Source: an uncultured Duncaniella sp.
GTDB lineage: Bacteria > Bacteroidota > Bacteroidia > Bacteroidales > Muribaculaceae
Assembly: GCA_910587515.1 (NCBI GenBank)
Contig: CAJULW010000014.1
Span: forward strand, 62,001 to 126,000
Direction of reading: 5' to 3'
DNA: 64,000 nt
Position numbers and translations under genes: made by a program. Numbering within the stretch: the stretch's first letter is position 1; every line of letters begins with the position of its first letter. Positions 55,269-64,000 of the stretch are shown piece by piece. The notes under the pieces are model-generated. The model searched no databases, had not been told where the DNA came from, and saw nothing but the letters and a program-made list of their open reading frames with translations.

Positions 55269-58200
55269 TTACAGAGCTAACAATCTCTTTACTTCGTCCG
55301 AAGAAATCCCACGGCGCAAGGCATAGTCATCGATCTGATCATCAAAGACAGAGCCGACCATGAAATATGAAGCATCCGGATGAGCTATATAAAGCCCGCA
55401 AACTGATGCCGATGGCTCCATCGCTCCGTTTTCGGTCAATCTTATGCCTATACTGTCAAAGCCGAGCAGTCCATCAATGATGAATGTCAATTTTTGATCC
55501 GGAAGAGAAGGATAGCCCACAGCCGGACGTATACCTTTATAACGAGCATGAAACAAAGCCCGGGTATCAAGATCCTCCTCAGGAGCGTAGCCCCATATCT
55601 CACGTCTCACTTTCTCATGCAACCATTCTGAAGCCGCCTCGGCCAGGCGATGCGATAGACTTTGGATCAAAAGGGTGGCATAGCTGTCAGAAGCATCCCG
55701 CAGACCAAAATCCCCCATATCTACAGTGACTGCGAACGCTCCGATATAATCGCCTGACTCAAGGACATAATCGGCAAGAGACCGTGACGGTGCCCCGACA
55801 CAGACAGACTGAGATCTAAGAGTGGGGATGCGAACATCACCCACAACTATATCATCGCCTTCGGAACACCCTGGCTCGATATCCACAACCGCACGGCACA
55901 CCACGCCTCCGGCCGACATTCTTGACAACATCCTTGAGGCATCACGGTAAAGTTTTATGACCTCTTCACCTTTGGCAGGATCATCGGGGGTATGCCTTTC
56001 TATCCATTGTTTATGACATGCCGGACAATCATGCAACTGGGTGACAGAAACATAATCTCCGGAAAGTTTCCATGCATTAAAGAAAAAACGCCAGTTTATA
56101 TAAGGTATAAGCTCATTCACTCCGACATCAACCATCGTGCGTCCCGGACAACGCGGGGCAACAGGATGATAGTCACCCAGATTATACCTCACACTTCGGC
56201 TCCGGGCTTCGACAAGCGACAGTTTTGATATGTCATGCTTTACCTCTTTATCTCTAAGCGCGGTATATTCTTTTTTAATTGTCGACACAAACTCTTCACT
56301 CGTAAGCGGGTCAAGCAAACGTGCCGCAATCAACGGATTTTGCGATGCGTCCGGAACATGGACAACGACTCCGGAATAATTAGGAGCGATCTTCACGGCT
56401 GTATGCAACCGCGAAGTCGTAGCACCTCCGACCATCACCGGAATTCTCAGTCCGACTTTTTCCATCATCTTCACGACCCTTACCATTTCATCAAGCGAAG
56501 GAGTTATCAATCCTGAAAGACACACAAAATCAGGTTTTTCATCTATCGCTGCACGTACAATCTCCTCGGCAGGCACCATGACTCCAAGGTCTATCACCTC
56601 ATAGTTGTTGCATGAGAGCACTATCGAAACGATATTCTTGCCTATATCATGAACATCACCCTTGACCGTGGCAAACACGACCTTACCGGCTTTGGCCGAC
56701 ACACTGCCTCCATTGGCCGATTCCAGCGCGGGCTTCAATATCTCGACAGCCCGCTTCATTGTCCTTGCGGTCTTTACCACCTGAGGAAGAAACATTTTTC
56801 CCTCTCCGAACAAGCGGCCTACATGGTCCATGCCCCTCATCAACGGCCCATCTATGATCCGAACCGGAGACGATGTCCCGGCCAAAGCTTCCGCTATGTC
56901 CTGTTCAAGATAATCATGAATCCCTTTCACAAGCGCGTGTTCCAGACGCTGATCAACAGAGAGCGTCCGCCAACCGTCCGTCGAACGTCCATCCACACCA
57001 CTACCAGATGAAACGGATTTGTCTTCAAGCATTTTCTGAGCCATAGCTATAAGCTCATCAGAAGCACCATCGCGCCTATATAGTACCACATCCTCAATCA
57101 GCGAACGTAATACCGGATCTATATCATCATATACAACCGACGACGACGGATTCACTATTCCCATATCCATACCTTTAGCTATGGCATGATACAGAAATAC
57201 TGCATGAATGGCCTCACGCAAATAGTTGTTACCGCGGAAAGAAAAAGAAAGGTTGCTTACACCTCCGCTCACTTTCGCCCCGGGGCAATTTGACTTTATC
57301 CATTCAACCGCCATTATGAAATCGGCTCCATAACGGTCATGCTCCTTCATCCCCGTGGCTATAGCCAAAATGTTAGGGTCGAATATTATATCTTCGGGAC
57401 TGAAACCGACATTTTCAGTCAATAAACGATAGGCTCTTCCACATACCTCGATCTTCCGCTCGAACACATCAGCCTGCCCTCGCTCATCGAAAGCCATCAC
57501 AACAACGGCCGCCCCAAGTTTCTTTATACGTGACGCACGTGTGAGAAACGCCTCTTCACCTTCTTTCAACGATATAGAATTGACTATTCCTTTTCCCTGC
57601 ACACATTTTAGCGCGGCCTCTATAACCTCAAAGTCGGATGAGTCGATCATCACCGGCACACGAGCGATATCCGGTTCTGATGCGATCAGATTCAGGAATC
57701 CGCACATCTCGCTACGGGCATCCATCATACCGTCGTCCATGTTTATGTCGATCACCTGTGCACCGTCATCAACCTGCCGGCGGGCGATTGACAGAGCCTC
57801 GTCATATTTACCCTCTTTTATCAGCCTCAGAAACTTCCGCGAACCGGCCACATTGCAACGCTCACCGACGTTGACAAACAATGAACCATCAGTAACATCA
57901 AGACGTTCGAGTCCGGAAAGATGAAGACCGGCAGATAACGTAGAGACACTATGCGGTCTCCTCTCTTTGACCACTGCTTTTATAGCCTCGATATGAGCCG
58001 GTGTAGTACCGCAACAGCCTCCGACAATATTCACAAGCCCCTCATCGACGAATCCTCGTATGTGATCCGCCATCGCGTCCGGAGTCTCCGTATATCGTCC
58101 CATCGCATCCGGCAGACCGGCATTCGGATGACAACTTACGGGATATGGAGCATATTTGGCAAGTTCACGCAAAGCCGGAAGCATATCAGCCGCCCCGAAA

Positions 58201-58934
58201 GAACAGTTTATACCTATGCTCGCTACCGGAGCATGTTCGACTGAAGCGAGAAACGCAGGAATTGTCTGCCCTGAGAAAGTACGGCCATCACGCCCCGAAA
58301 GAGTCATAGACAACATCACCGGACACTCCCTGCCAAGAGCATCCATGACAGAGACAGCCGCGTCAAGACCCGCCTTAAGGTTGAGAGTGTCGAATATCGT
58401 CTCAAAAAGAAGAATATCCACGCCACCATCCATGAGAGCTTTGATCTGTGTGAAATATGCGTCAAACAAATCATCATAGCCAACAGCTCTGTAAGATGGA
58501 TCATTTACGTCAGGGCTCATCGAGGCCGTCTTGTTTGTCGGACCTATAGAGCCTGCCACCCAAATTTTTCTGTTTTCTTCTATCTTATACCTGTCAACAA
58601 GCTCGCGCAGCAGACGTGCCGCCTCCCGGTTTATCTCACTGACAAGATGAGACATCCCGTAGTCTTCCATGGAAATGGCATTCGCATTGAACGTATCGGT
58701 ACTGACAATGTCGGCTCCGGCATCGATATATCTTCGCGAAATATCCGTGACGATGTCAGGACGTGTCAGCACGAGCAAGTCATTGTTGCCTCGCAGATCA
58801 GAGGGCCAAGAGGCAAAACGCTCACCGCGAAAATCAGCCTCATCAAGCCCATAACCCTGTATCATAGTTCCTATCGCACCGTCAAGGACCAAGATACGCT
58901 CCTGCAACAGGGATGAAAAATTGTCTGAGATCAA
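55269..58934 (-). CDS. metH: Cobalamin-dependent methionine synthase, TTG start
   Basis: 1221 residues, all four modules: homocysteine-binding (1 to about 330, zinc cysteines in GINCSFGA and GGCCGTTP), methyl-THF-binding (about 345-620), cobalamin-binding (about 650-890, with GDVHDIGKNIV whose His binds cobalt) and AdoMet-activation (about 900-1221, RPAVGYPSLPDQK). No ATG is in frame upstream, and the first internal Met lies inside the catalytic domain, so TTG at 58934 is the start. No cobalamin riboswitch fits in the 27-bp gap upstream. Confidence 0.96.
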   Translation of the reverse strand: MISDNFSSLLQERILVLDGAIGTMIQGYGLDEADFRGERFASWPSDLRGNNDLLVLTRPDIVTDISRRYIDAGADIVSTDTFNANAISMEDYGMSHLVSEINREAARLLRELVDRYKIEENRKIWVAGSIGPTNKTASMSPDVNDPSYRAVGYDDLFDAYFTQIKALMDGGVDILLFETIFDTLNLKAGLDAAVSVMDALGRECPVMLSMTLSGRDGRTFSGQTIPAFLASVEHAPVASIGINCSFGAADMLPALRELAKYAPYPVSCHPNAGLPDAMGRYTETPDAMADHIRGFVDEGLVNIVGGCCGTTPAHIEAIKAVVKERRPHSVSTLSAGLHLSGLERLDVTDGSLFVNVGERCNVAGSRKFLRLIKEGKYDEALSIARRQVDDGAQVIDINMDDGMMDARSEMCGFLNLIASEPDIARVPVMIDSSDFEVIEAALKCVQGKGIVNSISLKEGEEAFLTRASRIKKLGAAVVVMAFDERGQADVFERKIEVCGRAYRLLTENVGFSPEDIIFDPNILAIATGMKEHDRYGADFIMAVEWIKSNCPGAKVSGGVSNLSFSFRGNNYLREAIHAVFLYHAIAKGMDMGIVNPSSSVVYDDIDPVLRSLIEDVVLYRRDGASDELIAMAQKMLEDKSVSSGSGVDGRSTDGWRTLSVDQRLEHALVKGIHDYLEQDIAEALAGTSSPVRIIDGPLMRGMDHVGRLFGEGKMFLPQVVKTARTMKRAVEILKPALESANGGSVSAKAGKVVFATVKGDVHDIGKNIVSIVLSCNNYEVIDLGVMVPAEEIVRAAIDEKPDFVCLSGLITPSLDEMVRVVKMMEKVGLRIPVMVGGATTSRLHTAVKIAPNYSGVVVHVPDASQNPLIAARLLDPLTSEEFVSTIKKEYTALRDKEVKHDISKLSLVEARSRSVRYNLGDYHPVAPRCPGRTMVDVGVNELIPYINWRFFFNAWKLSGDYVSVTQLHDCPACHKQWIERHTPDDPAKGEEVIKLYRDASRMLSRMSAGGVVCRAVVDIEPGCSEGDDIVVGDVRIPTLRSQSVCVGAPSRSLADYVLESGDYIGAFAVTVDMGDFGLRDASDSYATLLIQSLSHRLAEAASEWLHEKVRREIWGYAPEEDLDTRALFHARYKGIRPAVGYPSLPDQKLTFIIDGLLGFDSIGIRLTENGAMEPSASVCGLYIAHPDASYFMVGSVFDDQIDDYALRRGISSDEVKRLLAL

Positions 58935-58961
58935 AATGTTGTTTTTTATTGAGTGTAAAAT

Positions 58962-60038
58962 TTATATTAAGGTTCTCAGAAATCCGGTCAGTTCGTCAGC
59001 CATTCTGACCGACTGCGCACGTGACGGATGATAGTCTGCACCAAAACCAAGTTCACCTGTCTGCGGTGACATATCAAACCTATAAAAGCGAGCATCCATA
59101 AGGGCAAGACGGTCAAGCACGGCTTTTACGTCCGCAAGAGCCTTTCCACCAAGCATGGAGCCCGTCAGAAGGACAATTTTAGCATCAGGATGCAACATAC
59201 GTAAATGCACCAAAAATTTTTTGTAAGCCATTTCGAACAGCTCGATATCATAATCGTCAAGAGAAGTATCGTTGGTCCCAAGATTTATACAGATAATATC
59301 GGGATGAAAAGAGGCATGGTTCCATAAATAACCCGGGGTATATATCAATGTCCGGTCATACTCTCCAGGCATTCTTTGATCCGGAGTTCCCTCTCTCGGC
59401 CCTCCATAGCTACGATACATACCAATGCCCGACCGAGCCACGACATTGAAATCGGCATTCAGTTCACGGGCTGTAAGGTACGCATAGCTCAACGTATGAT
59501 TCTCCGTATCATAACTAAAATGAACCGCTGCGCTGTCTGCTTCCGTACCGTAACCGCAAGTTATAGAATTGCCAATGAACTCCATTTTAAGTTTCGGCCT
59601 TTCCGGTGCCGGAAGCATTTTGGCATCAGGACCTTTGATCGTAAATCCTCTGAAAGCAGGATGCTTCTCATATCCTTCCACAGCATAGGTGACACGCGCG
59701 GAATGAGTTCCGGAAAGAAGTGAATCGGCGAGAATAATAAGCGAATCGTTTTCCGTGAAGTTTATCTTGAAAGGTTCGCATCCGTCAATCTCGACCATAA
59801 ACTGCCCGCTTCCAGGTTTTGCAGCCATCGCTATGCCAGTCCCCTCGAAATTGAGCATGGCTGTCGTTCCCGGATATGTAAATGTCGGGGCAAGCGAATC
59901 GGCCCACAATATACGCCCCATATACAATATGCCCGGATCAGAAGGTTTCACACTGACTTCACCCGAGCAAGCCGCGGACATAAGCAACGTAACCATTGCC
60001 AAGAACGAGCCTACTCCTTTCAGTCTCTTTTGCTTCAT
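58962..60038 (-). CDS. SGNH hydrolase, CE2 acetyl-esterase type
   Basis: 358 residues, a lipoprotein (SAACSGE). An N-terminal beta domain (about 30-140, FEGTGIAMAAKPGSGQFMV) precedes an SGNH catalytic domain: nucleophile S158 in GNSITCGYG, NLGTND, and DYHPS with the His. This order matches CE2 enzymes, which remove acetyl groups from polysaccharides. Cargo unknown. It is 27 bp before metH, an odd pairing. Confidence 0.88.
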   Translation of the reverse strand: MKQKRLKGVGSFLAMVTLLMSAACSGEVSVKPSDPGILYMGRILWADSLAPTFTYPGTTAMLNFEGTGIAMAAKPGSGQFMVEIDGCEPFKINFTENDSLIILADSLLSGTHSARVTYAVEGYEKHPAFRGFTIKGPDAKMLPAPERPKLKMEFIGNSITCGYGTEADSAAVHFSYDTENHTLSYAYLTARELNADFNVVARSGIGMYRSYGGPREGTPDQRMPGEYDRTLIYTPGYLWNHASFHPDIICINLGTNDTSLDDYDIELFEMAYKKFLVHLRMLHPDAKIVLLTGSMLGGKALADVKAVLDRLALMDARFYRFDMSPQTGELGFGADYHPSRAQSVRMADELTGFLRTLI

Positions 60039-60110
60039 GATATTTTATATTATTAAGGTTTCATGGTTCTGGTCCGGCATGTATTCTATTCTCGATACAC
60101 GGCAGTTCCG

Positions 60111-62156
60111 TCAATATCTCCGCCGGTAATCAAGATTGTTGTTCCCGAATTGGTTGCGTACAGCCGAATTCATGAATGGATCATCGAAAAATTCATCTTC
60201 TTCCTCGTCTTCCGGTCGTTCTTCCTCCTGTTCACCGCGTTTACGCTTGGGTTTGTTTTTCTTTATTTCCTGTGGTTTCTGAAGATCGATCGGAAGTTCA
60301 TTTATATTCCATGTCTGTTCTACACCCCAATTTTTTTTCAAACTCAGCTTTTTAGGATAATAATATATCTCTTCCGGTTGAATCGAGTCAAGAATACCGT
60401 TGGTATAGACCCCGTTGCTGTCAGCGTCTATAAACAGACGCGCGTAATAAGTGCCCGGAGAAAGATATTCTACCCGTCCCACATTATTTTTTACAGGAGC
60501 AGATGCAACAACTTTATCCGATGCGTCGAGTACTTCCACAAACGCCGGTCTGCCTTCAAGCCCGTCGATATTGAATGTCAGTATCGAATATTCATCGAGA
60601 CGTTTTGCGGTAAACTCGTGGACTATAGGATCGCTTGCAAGTCCATAGATATCATAGACAGCAGCCGTATCCACAGACAGCCGATACAACATTCCGGGCT
60701 CCCAAAGATATTCAGCCTTAAATTTCATCGGATCCAACTCCGAAATACGCGATACACGGGGAGCAGGTAAAGGATACCAGACAGAATCCATCATTTGTTC
60801 AAGCCTTACCGCAGCGGTATCAAACGAAGCAACAGGAGTGGGCGAACTGAATACCAAAGGCCTGTTCAACTCCTGGTTTGTCGGGCTTGCCACCTTGAAT
60901 TCAAGAGGCTTTGGTCGAGGAGGAATGGTGTCGGCCGCATCAAGCGAGTCGAGGTTCACACCCTGTTTTTCAAGTTCCTTTCGTTCTTTCTCGCGTTGTT
61001 TTTCACGCTCACGAGCCTCTTTCTCCAACTGCCTACGACGGGCTTTGGCATTTTTTGTCACCAAACGAAGCGTGTCAGTTGTCATAGACAATTGTTCGAG
61101 TGTATCAGTGATCATGTATCTGGCTTCTACCATGAGGGTGTCAAGCGCGATAAGGGAGGTATCGGTGATCCAATATCTCAATGTATCCAACGACGGATTA
61201 GCCTGTATCGCAGACCACTTGGAAATGTCATCACCGGCACGGTGAGTGTTTATCAGTTTGAGTATCGGAAGCGTGTCAGCCTTGGCTGAAAATTCAAAAT
61301 CGATATTGCGCGGTTCCGGGCGCTCATGCTTACGGAGATATTGAGCGTTATATCCCTCATTGAACCATGTGAGCAAAACATCGTCGGGAAGGTAGCGTGT
61401 AGCGGGATAAGTAACCACCGAATCCTCTCCCGCCACACCGATAAGCGTATCGGTAAACTGAGCCGGTTCGGTCGACGGGGATATGGTCACGTCATAAAAA
61501 GCGACATCCTCAGAGCGGTCCCAATGATAGTCACGGTTCAGGTCGTTGACCGCATAGATACGATATGTTCCCGGTTTGAGATTACGTAACGTAAACTGAC
61601 CAAGTTGATTGGTCTTAGTGATCCGTTCAAATGGAAGCGTGCGTATGGCCGTGTCGGAAAGGTTTGAATATACTCCCACAAGCATACCTTGCGCAGGTTC
61701 AAGAGTACGTGCCTCAAAAACCATACCTGAAATCCGCAGTGTGTCTATACTGTCGCCTGTAGCAAAGTCAAGAGCGAACCCGTCAAGAATATTCGATTCA
61801 TTAAGATCTTTGATGGCATCGGCAAAATCAATCGTATAAGTCGTGTTAGGCAGAAGAGTGTCGCGTAACTCAACAGTCACCCTTCGGCCGTTGGCGGAAA
61901 CAACCGGAGGCGTACGCTGAGCCGGAGAGACCACCACTTTAGTCATCGGATCGTCGATGGCGACATTCTCGTCAAAATCGACAGTTATCCTATTGCCCTG
62001 CACCTTCACCTGCCCCGGACGAGGATTTGAACGTACGAAGACAGGCGGATCCATGTCACGGGGTCCGCCTTCAGGCCGGCCCATGCTCGCACAGGCCGCA
62101 AGCAAAGTCGTGACGACAAATATAAACAGTAGCCTCATGGCTGAAGTCGAGTGCAT
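60111..62156 (-). CDS. Ig-like domain lipoprotein with charged C-terminus
   Basis: 681 residues from the ATG at 62156 (another ATG at 62138 works equally; a TTG at 62189 is unlikely). Lipoprotein signal VTTLLAACASM. An Ig-like domain (about 40-140, PRPGQVKVQGNRITVDFDENV) is followed by a beta-rich carboxypeptidase-like domain (about 150-240), a Lys/Glu-rich helix (about 385-405) and a second set of beta domains. The tail has a basic stretch (KKNKPKRKRGEQEEERPEDE) and an acidic one. Conserved in Bacteroidetes; function unknown. Confidence 0.85.
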   Translation of the reverse strand: MHSTSAMRLLFIFVVTTLLAACASMGRPEGGPRDMDPPVFVRSNPRPGQVKVQGNRITVDFDENVAIDDPMTKVVVSPAQRTPPVVSANGRRVTVELRDTLLPNTTYTIDFADAIKDLNESNILDGFALDFATGDSIDTLRISGMVFEARTLEPAQGMLVGVYSNLSDTAIRTLPFERITKTNQLGQFTLRNLKPGTYRIYAVNDLNRDYHWDRSEDVAFYDVTISPSTEPAQFTDTLIGVAGEDSVVTYPATRYLPDDVLLTWFNEGYNAQYLRKHERPEPRNIDFEFSAKADTLPILKLINTHRAGDDISKWSAIQANPSLDTLRYWITDTSLIALDTLMVEARYMITDTLEQLSMTTDTLRLVTKNAKARRRQLEKEAREREKQREKERKELEKQGVNLDSLDAADTIPPRPKPLEFKVASPTNQELNRPLVFSSPTPVASFDTAAVRLEQMMDSVWYPLPAPRVSRISELDPMKFKAEYLWEPGMLYRLSVDTAAVYDIYGLASDPIVHEFTAKRLDEYSILTFNIDGLEGRPAFVEVLDASDKVVASAPVKNNVGRVEYLSPGTYYARLFIDADSNGVYTNGILDSIQPEEIYYYPKKLSLKKNWGVEQTWNINELPIDLQKPQEIKKNKPKRKRGEQEEERPEDEEEDEFFDDPFMNSAVRNQFGNNNLDYRRRY

Positions 62157-62214
62157 ATAGATAGATCTGGCGTTTATAGTAACCGACAATGATACATGCC
62201 AACCGGCAAATATG

Positions 62215-62222
62215 CAAAATTA
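62215..62222 (-). promoter_or_regulatory. Promoter -7 box of the Ig-like lipoprotein gene
   Basis: TAATTTTG on the minus strand, 59 bp before the ATG at 62156. No clear -33. Confidence 0.5.
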
Positions 62223-62314
62223 AATAATTTTTACAACATATATGGCCCTGTCGACGTTAAATAATCACTAACAGCGAATCACAACTCTACTCTTAACACT
62301 TAACACCTGAAAAA

Positions 62315-62593
62315 ATGTCACCTGTAATTATCAATATCGTAGGCTATGCGGCAGCCATTTGCATGGTTTGCGGCTATCTCCCGCAAGCTATATACACAAT
62401 CCGCACCCGCGACACAGACGGCATAGCCATGCCTACATTCCTTTTGCTCGCCTTTGGTAGCATTTTCTTTGTAATCCAAGGTTTTATGCTTGGCAACTGG
62501 CCGCTTATAATCACAAACACAATCACCACTGTATCTTCCGCAATAGTGTTCGGTATAAAAATCCATAATGACCGACTGAAGAAAAAGAAATAA
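62315..62593 (+). CDS. SemiSWEET-family sugar transporter
   Basis: 92 residues, three helices, the half-size bacterial form that works as a dimer. The PQ-loop motif is CGYLPQAIYTIRTRDTDG, and LGNWPLIITNTITTVSSAIVF forms helix 3 with the conserved Asn. It allows sugar to equilibrate across the membrane; no sugar gene adjoins it. Downstream hairpin at 62620-62659. Confidence 0.92.
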   Translation: MSPVIINIVGYAAAICMVCGYLPQAIYTIRTRDTDGIAMPTFLLLAFGSIFFVIQGFMLGNWPLIITNTITTVSSAIVFGIKIHNDRLKKKK

Positions 62594-62619
62594 ACCGGAA
62601 AAACCGGCAGTTAAAAGCA

Positions 62620-62659
62620 TTAGACGGTGTCACGAGCTTCGACTCATGACGCCGTCTAA
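62620..62659 (+). terminator. Hairpin after the SemiSWEET gene
   Basis: 13-bp stem TTAGACGGTGTCA/TGACGCCGTCTAA (one G-U pair) with an inner GAG/CTC stem. No T-run on the plus strand follows. Confidence 0.65.
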
Positions 62660-62745
62660 CGTTATAATCCACCACTCCGTCTTCATTGGACTGCCAAACA
62701 ATCGTTTTTGTTACAAAAAAACAATATTTTTTTACAGGGATTTCG

Positions 62746-62753
62746 TAAATTTG
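62746..62753 (+). promoter_or_regulatory. Promoter -7 box of pheT
   Basis: TAAATTTG, exact match, 40 bp before the ATG; no clear -33. Confidence 0.6.
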
Positions 62754-62793
62754 CACATCTTTTGCACATATATCGCATATCATATTAGTTATC

Positions 62794-64000
62794 ATGAACA
62801 TATCATATAATTGGCTTAAAAAATACCTCGATTTCAACCTTAGTCCTGATGAACTTGCAGCCGCGCTCACGTCGATAGGACTTGAGACAGGTTCGGTCGA
62901 GGAAGTCGAGTCAATCCGCGGAGGTCTCCGCGGGCTTGTCATTGGCAAAGTGCTTACATGCGTGGAACATCCCAACAGCGACCATCTCCATATAACGACG
63001 GTAGACCTCGGAGACGGGGCGGCAACACAAATCGTATGCGGGGCTCCGAATGTAGCAGCCGGACAGACAGTGGTGGTAGCCACGGTCGGAACGACGCTTT
63101 ATGACAGAGATCAGGAATTCGTGATAAAAAAATCAAAAATACGCGGCTCAGAATCGTTCGGCATGATATGTGCGGAAGACGAAATAGGCGTTGGGACATC
63201 ACACGACGGCATAATAGTCATTTCCGATCCGGAAGTCAAACCCGGGACCCCGGCTGCGGAATATTACGGACTGACCTCGGACTATCTGCTCGAAGTCGAC
63301 CTTACGCCTAACCGCATCGACGCAGCGTCACATTACGGTGTCGCTCGAGACCTCGCGGCATGGATGTCAGCGCATAGTGAAGCGGCAAAGCTTCACCGCC
63401 CTACCGTAGACGCATTCGCTATTGAAGAAACCGACGGAGGCATCGACGTGACAGTCGAAAACCGTGATGCCTGCCCGCGCTACACCGGTGTGACCGTCAA
63501 AGGGGTAAACGTAAAAGAATCGCCCAAGTGGCTAAAAGACGCATTAAATACGATAGGCATCAGACCGATAAACAACATCGTCGACATAACCAACTATCTT
63601 CTTCATGCGATGGGACAACCGCTCCACTGTTTTGACGCAGCCAAAATAGCGGGAGAAAGGATCATTGTGAAAAATGCCATTGAAAGTGAAAAATTCGTCA
63701 CTCTCGACGGTGTCGAACACACACTCGATTCTCGCGACCTCATGATATGCAATGCCGAGAAGCCAATGTGTATAGCCGGTGTATTCGGAGGACTCGACTC
63801 CGGTGTCACCGAAAACACAACCGATGTATTCCTTGAAAGCGCGTATTTCAATCCGACATCCGTCCGTAAGACAGCCCGCAGACACGGTCTTAACACGGAC
63901 TCGTCATTCCGATTCGAACGTGGTGTCGACCCCAACAATACACTCTATGTGCTCAAACTGGCGGCTCTGATGGTCAAAGAACTTGCAGGTGGCAAAATAT
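62794..64000 (+). CDS. pheT: Phenylalanine-tRNA ligase beta subunit, 3' end outside the window
   Basis: 402 codons seen from the ATG at 62794; no stop before the right edge (full proteins have about 800-820 residues). The visible part has the N-terminal coiled region (MNISYNWLKKYLDF), the tRNA-binding EMAP-like domain (about 40-150, VEHPNSDHLHITTVDLG, QIVCGAPN) and B3/B4 editing domain (about 210-390, CPRYTGVTVKGV, NNIVDITNYL). No pheS precedes it, so the two subunit genes are separate here. Confidence 0.97.
   Translation, partial: MNISYNWLKKYLDFNLSPDELAAALTSIGLETGSVEEVESIRGGLRGLVIGKVLTCVEHPNSDHLHITTVDLGDGAATQIVCGAPNVAAGQTVVVATVGTTLYDRDQEFVIKKSKIRGSESFGMICAEDEIGVGTSHDGIIVISDPEVKPGTPAAEYYGLTSDYLLEVDLTPNRIDAASHYGVARDLAAWMSAHSEAAKLHRPTVDAFAIEETDGGIDVTVENRDACPRYTGVTVKGVNVKESPKWLKDALNTIGIRPINNIVDITNYLLHAMGQPLHCFDAAKIAGERIIVKNAIESEKFVTLDGVEHTLDSRDLMICNAEKPMCIAGVFGGLDSGVTENTTDVFLESAYFNPTSVRKTARRHGLNTDSSFRFERGVDPNNTLYVLKLAALMVKELAGGKI

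Overview
The window is 64 kb of a Bacteroidales chromosome. It is probably a gut species near Muribaculaceae; the family assignment is inference from overall protein character. Supporting signs are promoters of the Bacteroidetes type (TTTG, about 19-20 bp, TAnnTTTG), almost no Shine-Dalgarno sequences, a SusC/SusD pair, a DUF4493-type lipoprotein, an 11-subunit complex I and an OmpA glycine-zipper lipoprotein. I see no rRNA, tRNA, insertion sequence, prophage or CRISPR array.

Layout. 1-1697 (-): a DUF4493-like lipoprotein cut by the window edge, and murI. 1792-19295 (-): a 20-gene run reading nuoA-B-CD-H, then the whole F1Fo ATP synthase set atpD-C-B-E-F-H-A-G, then nuoI-J-K-L-M-N. The ATP synthase genes sit inside the complex I operon, with no convincing internal promoter and one hairpin at the end. 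19568-20095 (-): a small outer-membrane barrel. 20545-25082 (+): biotin operon bioA-bioF-bioGC (fused)-bioD. 25099-26822 (-): a LytS/LytTR-type two-component system, divergent from a SusC/SusD pair (26948-31877, +). The susC promoter has two LytTR-like direct repeats 21 bp apart directly against its -33 element. 32033-37799 (+): DEDD exonuclease, small membrane protein, FocA/NirC-type channel, polA, a MIP18/SufT-like protein and lpxH. 37993-38084: a candidate small RNA with its own promoter and terminator. 38209-39258 (+): perR and reverse rubrerythrin with a PerR-like operator. 39518-45905: glutaminyl-cyclase-like M28 enzyme, OmpA-like lipoprotein (-), DMT transporter with a structured leader, and a tricorn-like S41 protease. 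46109-46398 (-): remnant of a frameshifted gene. 46667-51130 (+ except one small gene): rplS, a 49-aa membrane protein (-), hpt, adk, xseB and an M13 peptidase. 51301-62156 (-): WYL regulator, NhaC antiporter, YifB/ComM ATPase, metH, an SGNH/CE2-like esterase and an Ig-like lipoprotein. 62315-64000 (+): SemiSWEET and pheT (cut by the edge).

How they work together. The nuo-atp block would tie synthesis of the proton pump to the proton-driven ATP synthase. The c subunit lacks the usual Na+ ligands, so H+ coupling is expected. The perR-rubrerythrin pair is a peroxide defence unit. The LytTR system most likely controls the neighbouring SusC/SusD importer, whose substrate is unknown because no degradative enzyme lies beside it.

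Best candidates for something new: the nuo-atp super-operon, the LytTR-controlled SusCD locus, the small RNA upstream of perR, and a DNA polymerase I whose proofreading motif is eroded.
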